The position numbers and the translations under genes are program-made. Shown piece after piece: positions 17,343-25,556 of a stretch of 64,000 nt of DNA. This stretch comes from Alphaproteobacteria bacterium (lineage in GTDB: Bacteria > Pseudomonadota > Alphaproteobacteria > Micropepsales > Micropepsaceae). The first letter of the stretch is position 1; each line of letters begins with the position of its first letter. The notes beneath the pieces were generated by a model. The model did not search any database. It saw only the letters and a list, made by a program, of their open reading frames with translations, and was not told the DNA's origin. Where the stretch lies: the NCBI GenBank assembly GCA_015654635.1, contig JAATGP010000019.1, forward strand, positions 1 through 64,000, written 5' to 3'.

Positions 17343-18263
17343 CTAACCGCCGACGTTGATTTTGGCCATGCCCTCATTGGAGAGATTGCCGCGGTAGGAT
17401 TTGATGCGCACGCTGCCCGAGCCCATCGCTTCGATATGGGGATTGACTGCCACCCCTCCGAAACTGACGTTACCGGACCCCATGATCTCGACTTTGAAGG
17501 GGTTGGCCTCGCCAGCCGCAATGGTGACCGAACCCGAACCGGCAATGCTGGCGCTGGCGGGTCCCATCACACTGGCGGCCGAGAAATCGCCCGAGCCTGC
17601 GATATCCACATCGACACCGCCGCCGCCGATATTGCCGACCGCGATGGAGCCGGAACCGGCGATCCCAGCTTTTACCTTGCCCACATCCCCGACACGGATG
17701 TTGCCCGAACCGGCCGTTTCGACGCTGGCAAGGCCAGCCACGCTGCCGACGCTGAGCTTGCCGCTACCCGCCATCTCGATCTTGGCCGTGGTGACGTTGC
17801 CGACCGTAGAGTTGGTATAACCCTGAACCGAGAAGGTCAGCGGCCCCATGGTGTTGCCGATCACCACATTGCCGGCATCGACATCGGCATCGACCGGCGC
17901 CCCGCGCGGCACGGCGATATGAATCTGAAGCTGGTCGGGACGGGATTTTCCGGCATAGGAAAAATCGAACCAATGCTTCCAGTCCCACACCGTGCCGACA
18001 GCTTCGCTAAAGACTTTTACGGTGTCGCCGCGCACCGCGACATGAACCTTGTTCACCCGTTCGGCCTGGCCACTGATCTGGATGGCAATGGGCCCCTGGT
18101 CTTTCACGTCGACCACCACATTGCCGACCACGCCGTCGAGCTTGAGGGCATGCGCATCAAAAGTCTTCCAGGCGCCATTGACCCAGTTCCCATCCGCAGC
18201 ATTGGCCGGCAGGAAAATTGCGACGGCGACAACGGCGCCGATCAGAAGGGATTGCATGCGCAT
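17343..18263 (-). CDS. Secreted GIN-domain (DUF2807) repeat protein
   Basis: The 306-residue protein starts at the ATG at 18263, with GGAG 7 bases upstream. It has a signal peptide (MRMQSLLIGAVVAVAIFLPANA, cleaved after ANA). The mature part is a beta-solenoid-like GIN/DUF2807 domain with at least seven repeats of an A/MGSGxxxVG pattern, such as AGSGKLSVGSV, AGSGNIRVGDV and MGSGNVSFGGV. It should be periplasmic or surface exposed; no lipobox or anchor is seen. Biological role of the family is not established. A good terminator follows. Confidence 0.85.
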   Translation of the reverse strand: MRMQSLLIGAVVAVAIFLPANAADGNWVNGAWKTFDAHALKLDGVVGNVVVDVKDQGPIAIQISGQAERVNKVHVAVRGDTVKVFSEAVGTVWDWKHWFDFSYAGKSRPDQLQIHIAVPRGAPVDADVDAGNVVIGNTMGPLTFSVQGYTNSTVGNVTTAKIEMAGSGKLSVGSVAGLASVETAGSGNIRVGDVGKVKAGIAGSGSIAVGNIGGGGVDVDIAGSGDFSAASVMGPASASIAGSGSVTIAAGEANPFKVEIMGSGNVSFGGVAVNPHIEAMGSGSVRIKSYRGNLSNEGMAKINVGG

Positions 18264-18381
18264 GGCAAACTCCAGCGAGAATAGGTCTTCGGGTAACAGA
18301 TAGGCTGTTGCCACTCTTACGCACAGGCGGTCATTTTTGCAGAGCCCTGCTCTGCCACGGGAAGGGCTGCAAACTAGTGCC

Positions 18382-18516
18382 TCAGGCCGGCATCATAAGC
18401 GAAAAAGAAGCGGGATTCTGCCCTTTTTCGGCGCGTTCAGCCATGATCTCGTAAGCGGCTTCGGCAAGGCGTCCCGCGCGATGCAGGGCGAGGGCGTCCT
18501 GGAGAGCTATCGGCAA
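18382..18516 (-). other. Possible TPR-like gene remnant or small ORF
   Basis: On the minus strand just after the response regulator stop, a 44-codon frame (TTG start) reads DALALHRAGRLAEAAYEIMAE, which fits the first helix pattern of a tetratricopeptide repeat, then ends SLMMPA. There is no ribosome-binding site. It may be the stub of a lost TPR gene, a short real ORF or chance; the GC-rich context makes chance possible. Confidence 0.25.
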
Positions 18517-18526
18517 GCAGGGCCCG

Positions 18527-19210
18527 TTACGGCATCAGGCGGTAGCCGCCGCTCTCGGTCACCAAAATGCGCGCTTCACCGGGATTTTCCTCGATCTTCT
18601 GGCGCAGGCGATAGATGTGGGTTTCCAGCGTGTGGGTGGTGACGGCCGGATTATAGCCCCAGACTTCATTCAGCAGGGTCTCGCGCGGCACCGTCTCGCC
18701 CATGCGGTAGAGATATTTGAGGATATTGGTTTCCTTCTCGGTCAGCCGGATCTTATGGGCTGCCGCATCGACCAGCACTTTGGCGCTGGGCCGGAAGGTG
18801 TAAGGGCCGATTTTGTACATCGCCTCTTCGTTGCGGTCGTGGCTGCGCAGATGGGCATGCAGGCGCGCCATCAGCACAGCAAAGCGAAACGGCTTGGTGA
18901 TGTAGTCGTTGGCGCCGGAGGCCAGGCCCAGGATGGTGTCGGCATCGCTGTCGGCGGCGGTCAAGAGCACGATGGGGCAGGTTACCCCGGACGCGCGCAA
19001 GGCCTGGCAAAGCTCGCGCCCATCGCCATCGGGCAGACCCACATCCAGGATCATGAATTCGTAAAGACCATCGGTCGCGGCCGCGCGGGCCGTGGTGCAA
19101 TCCGGTGCGGTAACGACTTCATAGGCACTTTCCTGGGCGAGCTGTTCGGCCAGGGAATCGCGCAGCATGGCGTCGTCTTCCACCAAGAGTACGCGCTTGG
19201 CGCTCGTCAT
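18527..19210 (-). CDS. OmpR-family response regulator
   Basis: The 227-residue protein starts at the ATG at 19210 with AGGA 7 bases upstream. The receiver domain has the acidic pocket (LLVEDD), phospho-acceptor Asp56 in MILDVGLPDGDG and the Lys in ITKPF. The C-terminal winged helix (LTEKETNILKYLYRMG; THTLETHIYRLRQKIE) is of the OmpR/PhoB type. It resembles alphaproteobacterial envelope-type regulators such as CenR, but that is only an impression. No partner kinase gene is adjacent. It is divergent from ribA. Confidence 0.92.
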   Translation of the reverse strand: MTSAKRVLLVEDDAMLRDSLAEQLAQESAYEVVTAPDCTTARAAATDGLYEFMILDVGLPDGDGRELCQALRASGVTCPIVLLTAADSDADTILGLASGANDYITKPFRFAVLMARLHAHLRSHDRNEEAMYKIGPYTFRPSAKVLVDAAAHKIRLTEKETNILKYLYRMGETVPRETLLNEVWGYNPAVTTHTLETHIYRLRQKIEENPGEARILVTESGGYRLMP

Positions 19211-19283
19211 GATCATTCCTAAGGGTTTAGCAAAGCAGCCAGACTCTATCCGGTTTCGAGCCCGCGGTGTATTGGGGATCATT

Positions 19284-20378
19284 ATGCCCCACAGCTCCAA
19301 ACATAGCCCTGCAAGCCTCTCCGCTTCTACGCCCGCGCCGCCCGCGGGGGACAAGCTGGCCGCTGCCATCGATGCCTTGCGTGCCGGCCGCCCGGTGCAG
19401 CTGAGGGAGCGCTCGCTCCACAGCCTCTATGCGGTCGAGACCCTGGCACCCAGCGTCCTGAAAAGGCTGGAAAAGCCGGTTTTGCTCTTGTCGCATGCGC
19501 GGGCGCGGACCTTGAAGATCCGGCTTTATACGCCTGACGTCGTCGCCCTGACCCTCAAACCGGGCATGGACGTGCCCGCGCTTATGGCCATTGCCGACCC
19601 CACCAGCGATCTCGACCATCCCATGAAGGGCCCTTTCACGGCCTTGCGCCGCAAGCTGCCCAAGGCGGCGGCTGCGGCGGTTAAACTCACCAAGCTCGCG
19701 GGCTTGTTACCGGCTGCGGTGCTGGTGAAGGGCGCGGTGGGCCGGGGGCCAGTCCTCAGCCTTTCCGATATCTTCGATTATGACACCCAGGCCGCGGCGG
19801 ACCTCAGGGTGGTGACGCGGGCCCGGGTGCCGCTGGCGGGTGCCGAGAAGACCGAACTGGTTGCCTTCCGCGCCGGGGATGGGGCGCCGGAAAACTACGC
19901 CATTGTGATCGGCGATCCGCAGGGTCCGGTGCTGACGCGGCTGCATTCGGAATGCTTTACCGGCGATCTTCTAGGCTCGCTCAAATGCGATTGCGGGTCG
20001 CAGCTGCGCGGCGCCATTGAAACCATTGAGAGGCAAGGCGGCGGCGTGGTGCTGTATCTGGCCCAGGAAGGGCGCGGCATCGGCCTGATCAACAAGCTGC
20101 GGGCCTATCGCCTGCAGGACCAGGGTTTCGACACCATCGAAGCCAATGAGCGGCTAGGCTTTGAGGCGGATGAGCGGGTCTATGCCGTGGCGGCGCGAAT
20201 GCTGAGCCTGCTCGGCTTTCATCAGGTGCGCCTCCTCACCAACAATCCCGACAAGATCGCAGCGCTGAACGCTGCCGGAATTGAAGTGGTGGAGCGCGTG
20301 GCCCACAGCTTTCCCAGCAACAGCCACAATGAAGCCTATTTGCGCACCAAGGCGCTGAAGGCCGGGCATCTGCTTTAA
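19284..20378 (+). CDS. ribA: GTP cyclohydrolase II with degenerate N-terminal domain
   Basis: The 364-residue protein starts at MPHSSKHSP. The C-terminal half (about residue 170 on) is a complete GTP cyclohydrolase II: HSECFTGDLLGSLKCDCGSQL supplies the zinc cysteines, followed by LAQEGRGIGL and LLTNNPDK. It opens GTP for riboflavin synthesis. The N-terminal ~160 residues resemble a decayed DHBP synthase domain (a RibBA-like fusion) without its usual catalytic motifs, as is common in alphaproteobacterial RibA. It stands alone, away from other rib genes. Confidence 0.92.
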   Translation: MPHSSKHSPASLSASTPAPPAGDKLAAAIDALRAGRPVQLRERSLHSLYAVETLAPSVLKRLEKPVLLLSHARARTLKIRLYTPDVVALTLKPGMDVPALMAIADPTSDLDHPMKGPFTALRRKLPKAAAAAVKLTKLAGLLPAAVLVKGAVGRGPVLSLSDIFDYDTQAAADLRVVTRARVPLAGAEKTELVAFRAGDGAPENYAIVIGDPQGPVLTRLHSECFTGDLLGSLKCDCGSQLRGAIETIERQGGGVVLYLAQEGRGIGLINKLRAYRLQDQGFDTIEANERLGFEADERVYAVAARMLSLLGFHQVRLLTNNPDKIAALNAAGIEVVERVAHSFPSNSHNEAYLRTKALKAGHLL

Positions 20379-21144
20379 GACAAAAACCAGAAGTAGGGGC
20401 ACCAATAGCGCAAACCGCAAGGGCTTGATCATTGATTGTCACTTTTCCCCTCTCGGGGGGAGGGAGGGGGTGCCGTCATATCAACAATATCAAACAGCCC
20501 AGCAAAAATGGGGATCGGAAACAACGGCTTCAAGGGGCGAACGTCCGCTTTGCGGCAGTTTCAGTCGTTTATCGCTACCGAGCAAAGACTGATCTGTTCA
20601 AGTGCGGCCCCCCCGAGGATCAACATTCGGATGTGCGAGCATAACATAAGAATAGAGGGCGGGTTTTGGCGCTACCCGGACATTGCCCCCACCCGAAATG
20701 CTGCGCATTTTGCTCATTCGCTGTTGCTCATACCCTCCTCCCAACGGAGGACTATCGCTTATGGGCTTTCCTCCCCTGCGGTGCACTGAACGGTGCGCCG
20801 TACTTTGCTGAAATAGCGGGGGAGGTGGCGCCGCCAGGCGACGAAGGGGGAAAGATGAATGGGAGAGGTCCGCGCCTGTCGATGCTCGCCGATTTTGCGG
20901 CCCCCCTCCGCCTCGTAAGTGCTCGGCACCTCCCCCGCTATTTTGACATCACGCGTCTGATAGGACGGCGCACCGCGGGGGAGGAAAGAGAGAGGCGATC
21001 TCAGCGGAGTGCTTGCGGGAAACTCCCTAGGAAGCTTTTGCGACCGCGATTGCCATGCCCGGCATATTTTGCCGCACCCCTTCACCCGCAAAGGGCGCAA
21101 AGCCGGGCGCCTTGCTCTGGCAAGAGGCTTGCTAGGGGTGAGCT
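20379..21144. other. Gene-free region of 766 bp
   Basis: No frame here looks like a gene. The stretch is rich in purine/pyrimidine tracts (gggggagggaggggg near 20455; cctcctcccaacggagg near 20730) and contains the nested inverted repeats listed at 20766–20988. I see no tRNA-like cloverleaf and no transposase fragment. It looks like accumulated intergenic repeat elements. Confidence 0.6.
20766..20988. repeat. Nested inverted repeats
   Basis: The outer arms are CTTTCCTCCCCTGCGGTGC (20766–20784) and its complement at 20970–20988, with one mismatch in 19. The inner arms are AAATAGCGGGGGAGGTG (20811–20827) and its exact complement (20927–20943), 17 of 17. Between the arms GGTGCGCCGT also recurs inverted at 20965–20974. 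The element could fold into a ~220-nt hairpin or be two inverted copies of an intergenic repeat. Confidence 0.8.
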
Positions 21145-21666
21145 ATGCCGGGAATCAACTACTCTGCCCATCAGTACAACCCCATTGCCCAGGGGCCCGG
21201 CGCTGCCATCGCGGCGGCAAAGACGGATGGCCAGAGTTTCGGCTTCTCGGATTTGCTCGATATCGTCAATCCGCTGCAGCATATTCCGGTGATCTCCACC
21301 CTTTACCGGCATCTGACAGGCGACACCATCAGCCCTGCCGCCGAGGTGGTGGGCGACACGGTTTACGGCGGCCCGATGGGCATGGCGTCCTCCATGGGCG
21401 ATCTGCTGCTGCAGAAACTGACCGGCAAAGGCGCCGGCGACACGGCTTATGCCATGGCCTTCGGGGAAGACACGCCCACCATGGCAGTGGCCTCGGCTGA
21501 CACGCCAGCTGCCGTGAAACCAGCCAGCAGCGAGCCCAGCGCGACAGCCATGACGGTCGCGGCAGGCGAAAAAATCGGAGAAGCCGCCGAGGAAACCGTC
21601 CATATGGCGATCCAGCAGGTGACCAAGGCCTATCACACCGCCGGGCGGCTGGTGACAGCCTACTGA
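21145..21666 (+). CDS. Conserved-looking protein of unknown function
   Basis: The 173-residue protein has a compact first half with SDLLDIVNPLQHIPVISTLYRHLTG (in outline) and DTVYGGPMGM. An Ala/Thr/Ser-rich low-complexity linker follows (residues 110–140), then a C-terminal helix. The first half looks conserved and I believe relatives exist in other alphaproteobacteria, but I cannot name a family or function. There is no signal peptide or clear membrane span. Its stop overlaps the end of the convergent yggS by 7 bp. Confidence 0.65.
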   Translation: MPGINYSAHQYNPIAQGPGAAIAAAKTDGQSFGFSDLLDIVNPLQHIPVISTLYRHLTGDTISPAAEVVGDTVYGGPMGMASSMGDLLLQKLTGKGAGDTAYAMAFGEDTPTMAVASADTPAAVKPASSEPSATAMTVAAGEKIGEAAEETVHMAIQQVTKAYHTAGRLVTAY

Positions 21667-22346
21667 GCCGCATCCGGTTTGGAATAATCTCTTGCGCCAA
21701 AAATCGCCGTGCCAACGCGGATATGCGTGGCGCCGAAGGCGATGGCGACCGCGAAATCATCACTCATGCCCATGGAGAGCAGCGGCAAGCCTGCTTCGTC
21801 CGCCAGCGTTTTGAGGAGGCCGAAATAGGGCGCCGGTGCCGCTTCCGCCGGGGGCACGCACATCAGCCCTTGCAGGTTAAGGCCAAGGGCCCGCACCTGC
21901 GCCACCAAAGCCAGCGTATCTCTGGGCGCGACGCCGGATTTCTGCGGCTCCTCGCCAATATTGACCTGGATGAAGAGCACCGGATTCCTGCCCACCCGCA
22001 CGCATTCGGCCTTCAGCGCATGGGCAAGTTTGATGCGATCCACGGAATGGATGGCATCGAAAATCTCCACCGCCTCGCGCACCTTGTTGCTCTGCAAATG
22101 GCCGACCATGTGCAATTCGACATCGGGGTATTCGGCTTTCAGTGCGGGCCATTTGGCGAGGGCTTCCTGCACCTTGCTCTCACCGAACAGGCGATGGCCC
22201 GCTTGCAGCACCGGGCGAATGGCCCCAGCCGGGTGGGTCTTGCTGACGGCGATGAGCTGGGTTTTGGGCGCGGGCGCCACGGCATTCTTTCGCGCCGCTT
22301 CCATGCGCGTCAGGATGGTGATCAAATTGTCGGTGATGGATGGCAT
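21660..22346 (-). CDS. YggS-type PLP-binding protein
   Basis: The 228-residue protein starts at MPSITDNL. It is a single-domain alanine-racemase-like TIM barrel that binds PLP through the lysine in LIAVSKTH; GESKVQEAL, HMVGHLQSNK, MCVPP and LSMGMSDDF are family motifs. YggS/PLPBP proteins control vitamin B6 homeostasis and are not known to be enzymes. The start codon lies only 3 bp from the start of the divergent thiE-like gene, so each promoter must lie inside the other gene. Confidence 0.92.
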   Translation of the reverse strand: MPSITDNLITILTRMEAARKNAVAPAPKTQLIAVSKTHPAGAIRPVLQAGHRLFGESKVQEALAKWPALKAEYPDVELHMVGHLQSNKVREAVEIFDAIHSVDRIKLAHALKAECVRVGRNPVLFIQVNIGEEPQKSGVAPRDTLALVAQVRALGLNLQGLMCVPPAEAAPAPYFGLLKTLADEAGLPLLSMGMSDDFAVAIAFGATHIRVGTAIFGARDYSKPDAAQ

Positions 22347-22349
22347 GGG

Positions 22350-22949
22350 ATGAGCGATAGCGCTTCGCGCCGGAATTTTGCAAGGGCGGCGGCAAAGCTC
22401 GCCACGGCAGCGGGTTGCGGCCTTCCCGCCCTGATCTTGATGACGGATGACGCGCGTTTGCCCGGTCCGGTGGCCGCCGCATGGGCCTTGCCGCGTGGCG
22501 CGATGGTGATTGTGCGAGCACAGGACGCGGCAAAGCGGCGGCTTCTGGCCCAAGCGCTGCGGGTGATTGCGCGCCAACGCGGCCTCTTCCTGCTGATTGC
22601 CGGCGATGTGGCGCTAGCGCAGCGCATGGGCGCGGATGGCGTGCATTTGCCTGAGGCGCGGATCGGCGAAGCGGCTTCTATCCACGCCCACACCAGCTTG
22701 ATCGTCACTGCCTCCGCCCATTCTTTGGCAGCGTTGCGCAAAGCCGATGCCGTCGATGCCCTGATCCTGTCGCCACTATTCGCCACCCAAAGCCATCCGG
22801 GAGCGCCGAGCCTGGGTCCGCTGCGGGCCGCCGCGATGGCGAGGCAATGCCCGATGCCGGTCTATGCGTTGGGAGGGATTACGGCAGGAAACGCCGCACG
22901 GCTGGCGGGCTTTTGCGGGATTGCCGCCGTCGGAGCGCTTGAGGCCTGA
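22350..22949 (+). CDS. ThiE/TenI-like thiamine phosphate synthase family protein
   Basis: The 199-residue TIM-barrel protein has family motifs GADGVHLPEARIG, the phosphate-binding SPLFATQSHPG and the late ALGGITAGN. ThiE joins the pyrimidine and thiazole halves of thiamine; TenI is a related aromatase. The N-terminal region replaces the canonical QLR-K substrate motif with a divergent MVIVRAQD, so catalysis as ThiE is uncertain. No other thiamine gene or TPP riboswitch is nearby. It is divergent from yggS and upstream of pyrE. Confidence 0.78.
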   Translation: MSDSASRRNFARAAAKLATAAGCGLPALILMTDDARLPGPVAAAWALPRGAMVIVRAQDAAKRRLLAQALRVIARQRGLFLLIAGDVALAQRMGADGVHLPEARIGEAASIHAHTSLIVTASAHSLAALRKADAVDALILSPLFATQSHPGAPSLGPLRAAAMARQCPMPVYALGGITAGNAARLAGFCGIAAVGALEA

Positions 22950-23065
22950 AAAGAGTTGACCCTGCCCCCCCGCATGGGGATGTTCGGGCACTTTTGATTG
23001 TCGCGCTTTCGGATGGAAAACCGTGTTCCCCTTTTCCCGAAAGCGCATTTGTGAGGAGAGCGGCC

Positions 23066-23614
23066 GTGGCGGAATTTCAGGAGCTGATCGAGGTCATCAA
23101 AGAGCGCTCCTATCGGCGCGGAAAATTCAAACTCGCCTCTGGCGCCGAAAGCGAATTCTACTTCAACCTGAAGCCCACCATGATGGCGCCCAAGGGCGCT
23201 TATCTTTCGGCTGAGGCGCTGCTGGTACGCATCCGCGGCGAAAGCGTCGATTATATCGGCGGGCTGGAGATGGGCGCGGTGCCGGTGATCGCCTGCGTGG
23301 CCGCGCTCAGCCATCAAGACGGCAAGCCGGTGAACACCTTCTTTGTGCGCAAAAAAGCCAAGGATCACGGAACGCAAGATCTGGTCGAAGGCTTGGCGCT
23401 GGGCGAGAGCCTTTCGGCCAAGCGCGTCATGATCGTCGATGATGTGGCGACCAGCGGCGGCTCGATCATCAAAGCGGCGGAAGCGGCGCGCGCCACGGGC
23501 GCCATCGTCGAGACGGCGCTGGTCATCGTCGACCGCGAAGAAGGCGCCACCGAAGCCCTGGCCGTGGCGGGAATCCGCCTGCTCAGCGCCCTGAAGAAGA
23601 GCGATTTTCTATAG
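23066..23614 (+). CDS. pyrE: Orotate phosphoribosyltransferase
   Basis: The 182-residue protein starts at GTG 23066 with a strong GAGGAGAG box 6 bases upstream; longer readings from 22994 lack a site. YIGGLEMGAVPV and VRKKAKDHGTQDLVEG precede the PRPP loop VMIVDDVATSGGS. PyrE makes OMP from orotate and PRPP in pyrimidine synthesis. It follows the ThiE-like gene by ~115 bp. A palindromic hairpin separates it from the convergent porin gene. Confidence 0.93.
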   Translation: MAEFQELIEVIKERSYRRGKFKLASGAESEFYFNLKPTMMAPKGAYLSAEALLVRIRGESVDYIGGLEMGAVPVIACVAALSHQDGKPVNTFFVRKKAKDHGTQDLVEGLALGESLSAKRVMIVDDVATSGGSIIKAAEAARATGAIVETALVIVDREEGATEALAVAGIRLLSALKKSDFL

Positions 23615-23625
23615 GCCCCAAACTC

Positions 23626-23653
23626 GTCATGGCCGGCTCGACCCGGCCATGAC
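23626..23653. repeat. Short palindromic intergenic element, copy 2
   Basis: GTCATGGCCGG (23626–23636) and CCGGCCATGAC (23643–23653) form a perfect 11-bp stem around CTCGAC. It is the same element type as at 5511–5533. It sits between the convergent pyrE and porin genes and could act as a bidirectional terminator, though no T-tract follows. Confidence 0.72.
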
Positions 23654-23661
23654 ATGCGGTG

Positions 23662-24828
23662 TTAAACCTTGAACTTCAGATGCAAAAACGCGGCGTGCAT
23701 ATCGATGGCGCGGGAGCCGTCGTAGAAGGCGCCGCTATTGCGGTCGTAGCTGAGGTTTTGCCAGCCTGCCGTCACTTGCCAGTTGGTATCGAACGTATAG
23801 CCGACCGATGTCTGCCAGGCTTTCAGCCCGATCACCGGCCCTGCTAATCCGCCATCCGCGGTGCTACGGCCGAATTCGCCGCCCACACTCCAAGCGCCAT
23901 AGCTGAGGGTCGAACTCACATGCGCGCTTTCGGTGCCGCCGCTGGTGCGGGCATCGTAGATGTCGAAGGTGAAGGTGTTGGCGTGGCGATAGGCACCGCC
24001 GACGGCCAGTTTCCAATCATCGTCGATCTGGTAATCGAGCTCGCTGCCCACGCCCCATTCGGTGAGGCTGGCATCGGCGGCCAGTTTGCCGTCGCCATGG
24101 CCGAAGGAGGCGCCGCCGTAAAAACCGACCGACAGGGCATCGAAGGTTTCCGAATAGCTTACGGCAAATTCCCAGATGCTCTTCTGGCGGTTTTCGGCCT
24201 GAGGGCCGTTGTTGAGGAAGGGAACAATCTCACGGTTTTCCGAGGGCGTATATGAAGCGCCCAGCTCCAGCCCCATGATGCGCGGCGTGTAATAGGAGAT
24301 TTTGGCATAGTTGAGCGAGGATTCGACACCGCTCGAAATGCTGAAAAGCTCGGTAAAGGCCCGCCCCGTGGAGGGATCGATGAAGAAGGTGGCGTTGGAA
24401 TTTTCGATTGAGGTGACGTCGTCCACCACCGGTCCCGTCACCGCCAGCGCATACGCCGCACCGTCGGTCATGCCGATTTCCACGGTGCCAAGCCCGGTCT
24501 GGGCCGAGCCATAAACCTTCTGCACCAAGGCACCGCCGTAATTGTCATAGGACAAACGGTCTCGGGCCACTTCGAAGCTGGATTTCAGCGCCAAGGAAAG
24601 GCCGCTGTCGTAATCGCGCGAGACCTTCAGGGAGACATCGGCGGCCCCTGTCGCCCAGTGCTGATCGGCCCCGCCCGCGACGTTGGGCATATCCGGCGCA
24701 AATACGGCCCCATAGGCGGTGCCGCCCAGGCTGATGTTAACCGGGTCGAGATTGACGGTGAGCGGCGAAACGCCAGCAGCGGCCGGCGCGGCCACCAAGG
24801 CAGCCGTGACAAACAAGCTCGTTTTCAT
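23662..24828 (-). CDS. Porin-like outer membrane beta-barrel
   Basis: The 388-residue protein starts at MKTSLFVTAALVAAPAAAG, a clear signal peptide, with a GTGGGG box just upstream. The mature part alternates aromatic/glycine-rich beta strands typical of a Gram-negative porin (Porin_4-like), for example SVGFYGGASFGHGDG and LKAWQTSVGYTFDTNWQVTAGWQNLSYD in outline. It ends on a strand (FLHLKFKV) rather than the usual C-terminal Phe. Substrate specificity cannot be read. Confidence 0.82.
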   Translation of the reverse strand: MKTSLFVTAALVAAPAAAGVSPLTVNLDPVNISLGGTAYGAVFAPDMPNVAGGADQHWATGAADVSLKVSRDYDSGLSLALKSSFEVARDRLSYDNYGGALVQKVYGSAQTGLGTVEIGMTDGAAYALAVTGPVVDDVTSIENSNATFFIDPSTGRAFTELFSISSGVESSLNYAKISYYTPRIMGLELGASYTPSENREIVPFLNNGPQAENRQKSIWEFAVSYSETFDALSVGFYGGASFGHGDGKLAADASLTEWGVGSELDYQIDDDWKLAVGGAYRHANTFTFDIYDARTSGGTESAHVSSTLSYGAWSVGGEFGRSTADGGLAGPVIGLKAWQTSVGYTFDTNWQVTAGWQNLSYDRNSGAFYDGSRAIDMHAAFLHLKFKV

Positions 24829-24975
24829 GATCCCCACTCTACCCGCAAGCCGCCGCTGCTTCGTTAAAGCTTGATCATAGTGGGTGATTTTGTGTCAGGC
24901 CAGATGACGCCGCGTTGCACGCGGGCGGGTGGGCCATTATAAGCCGGTGCCTTGTTTCCCCGGAGATCGCCCTCG

Positions 24976-25434
24976 ATGCGCGCCTTAACCCTTTTGACTT
25001 GCGGCTTTCTTCTGGCCGGTTGCGGCTCGTCCAGCGATAACAACAAATATATCCAGGATAGCGATTCGGGCACCACCGCCATCTCCAGCGAGAGCGGCCA
25101 GCGCACGTTGGGCGTTAATTCCTATCTGTGGCACGCCACCCTCGATACCTTGTCCTTTCTGCCTCTGCAGTCGGAAGATCCCTTTGGCGGCGTCATCATC
25201 ACCGATTGGTACAGTGCCCCGACAGCGCCGACCGACCGGGTGCGGGTGACGGTTTATATTCTCGACCGCCGCCTGCGTGCTGATGGCCTTAAGATTGCGG
25301 TGTTCCGCCAGACCAAAGGTGCCGATGGCTGGGTCGATGCGGCTGCCAATCCCGATACTGCCAGCAAGCTCACCGATGCCATTCTGACGCGGGCCCGCGA
25401 GCTGCGGCTGGCCACCAAATCCACCACCAACTGA
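24976..25434 (+). CDS. DUF3576 lipoprotein
   Basis: The 152-residue protein begins MRALTLLTCGFLLAGCGSS, a signal peptide with lipobox LLAGC. The body (GVNSYLWHATLDTLSFLPL; DPFGGVIITDWY; RVRVTVYILDRRLRADGL) matches the DUF3576 family, whose function is unknown. It should be anchored in the outer or inner membrane facing the periplasm. It lies upstream of leuS–lptE, so it may belong to an envelope-related neighbourhood. Confidence 0.87.
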   Translation: MRALTLLTCGFLLAGCGSSSDNNKYIQDSDSGTTAISSESGQRTLGVNSYLWHATLDTLSFLPLQSEDPFGGVIITDWYSAPTAPTDRVRVTVYILDRRLRADGLKIAVFRQTKGADGWVDAAANPDTASKLTDAILTRARELRLATKSTTN

Positions 25435-25556
25435 ATATCACGCGCCAGCGTCGCCTAAGGTCTGGAATTGGCGGCGCTTTTGCCGCAAAACACCGCCCTT
25501 ATTCGATGTTCGCGCGATGGACTGGAAATTCGCGCTCGTGAAGGATCACGTCTCAC

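Noticed and set aside
17343..18263. Apparent DNA repeats (CRISPR-like)
   Set aside because: The periodicity comes from protein AGSG repeats with varied codons, not identical DNA units.
20759..21100. 113-codon minus-strand frame
   Set aside because: It runs through the inverted repeats and reads as repeat-derived low-quality protein.
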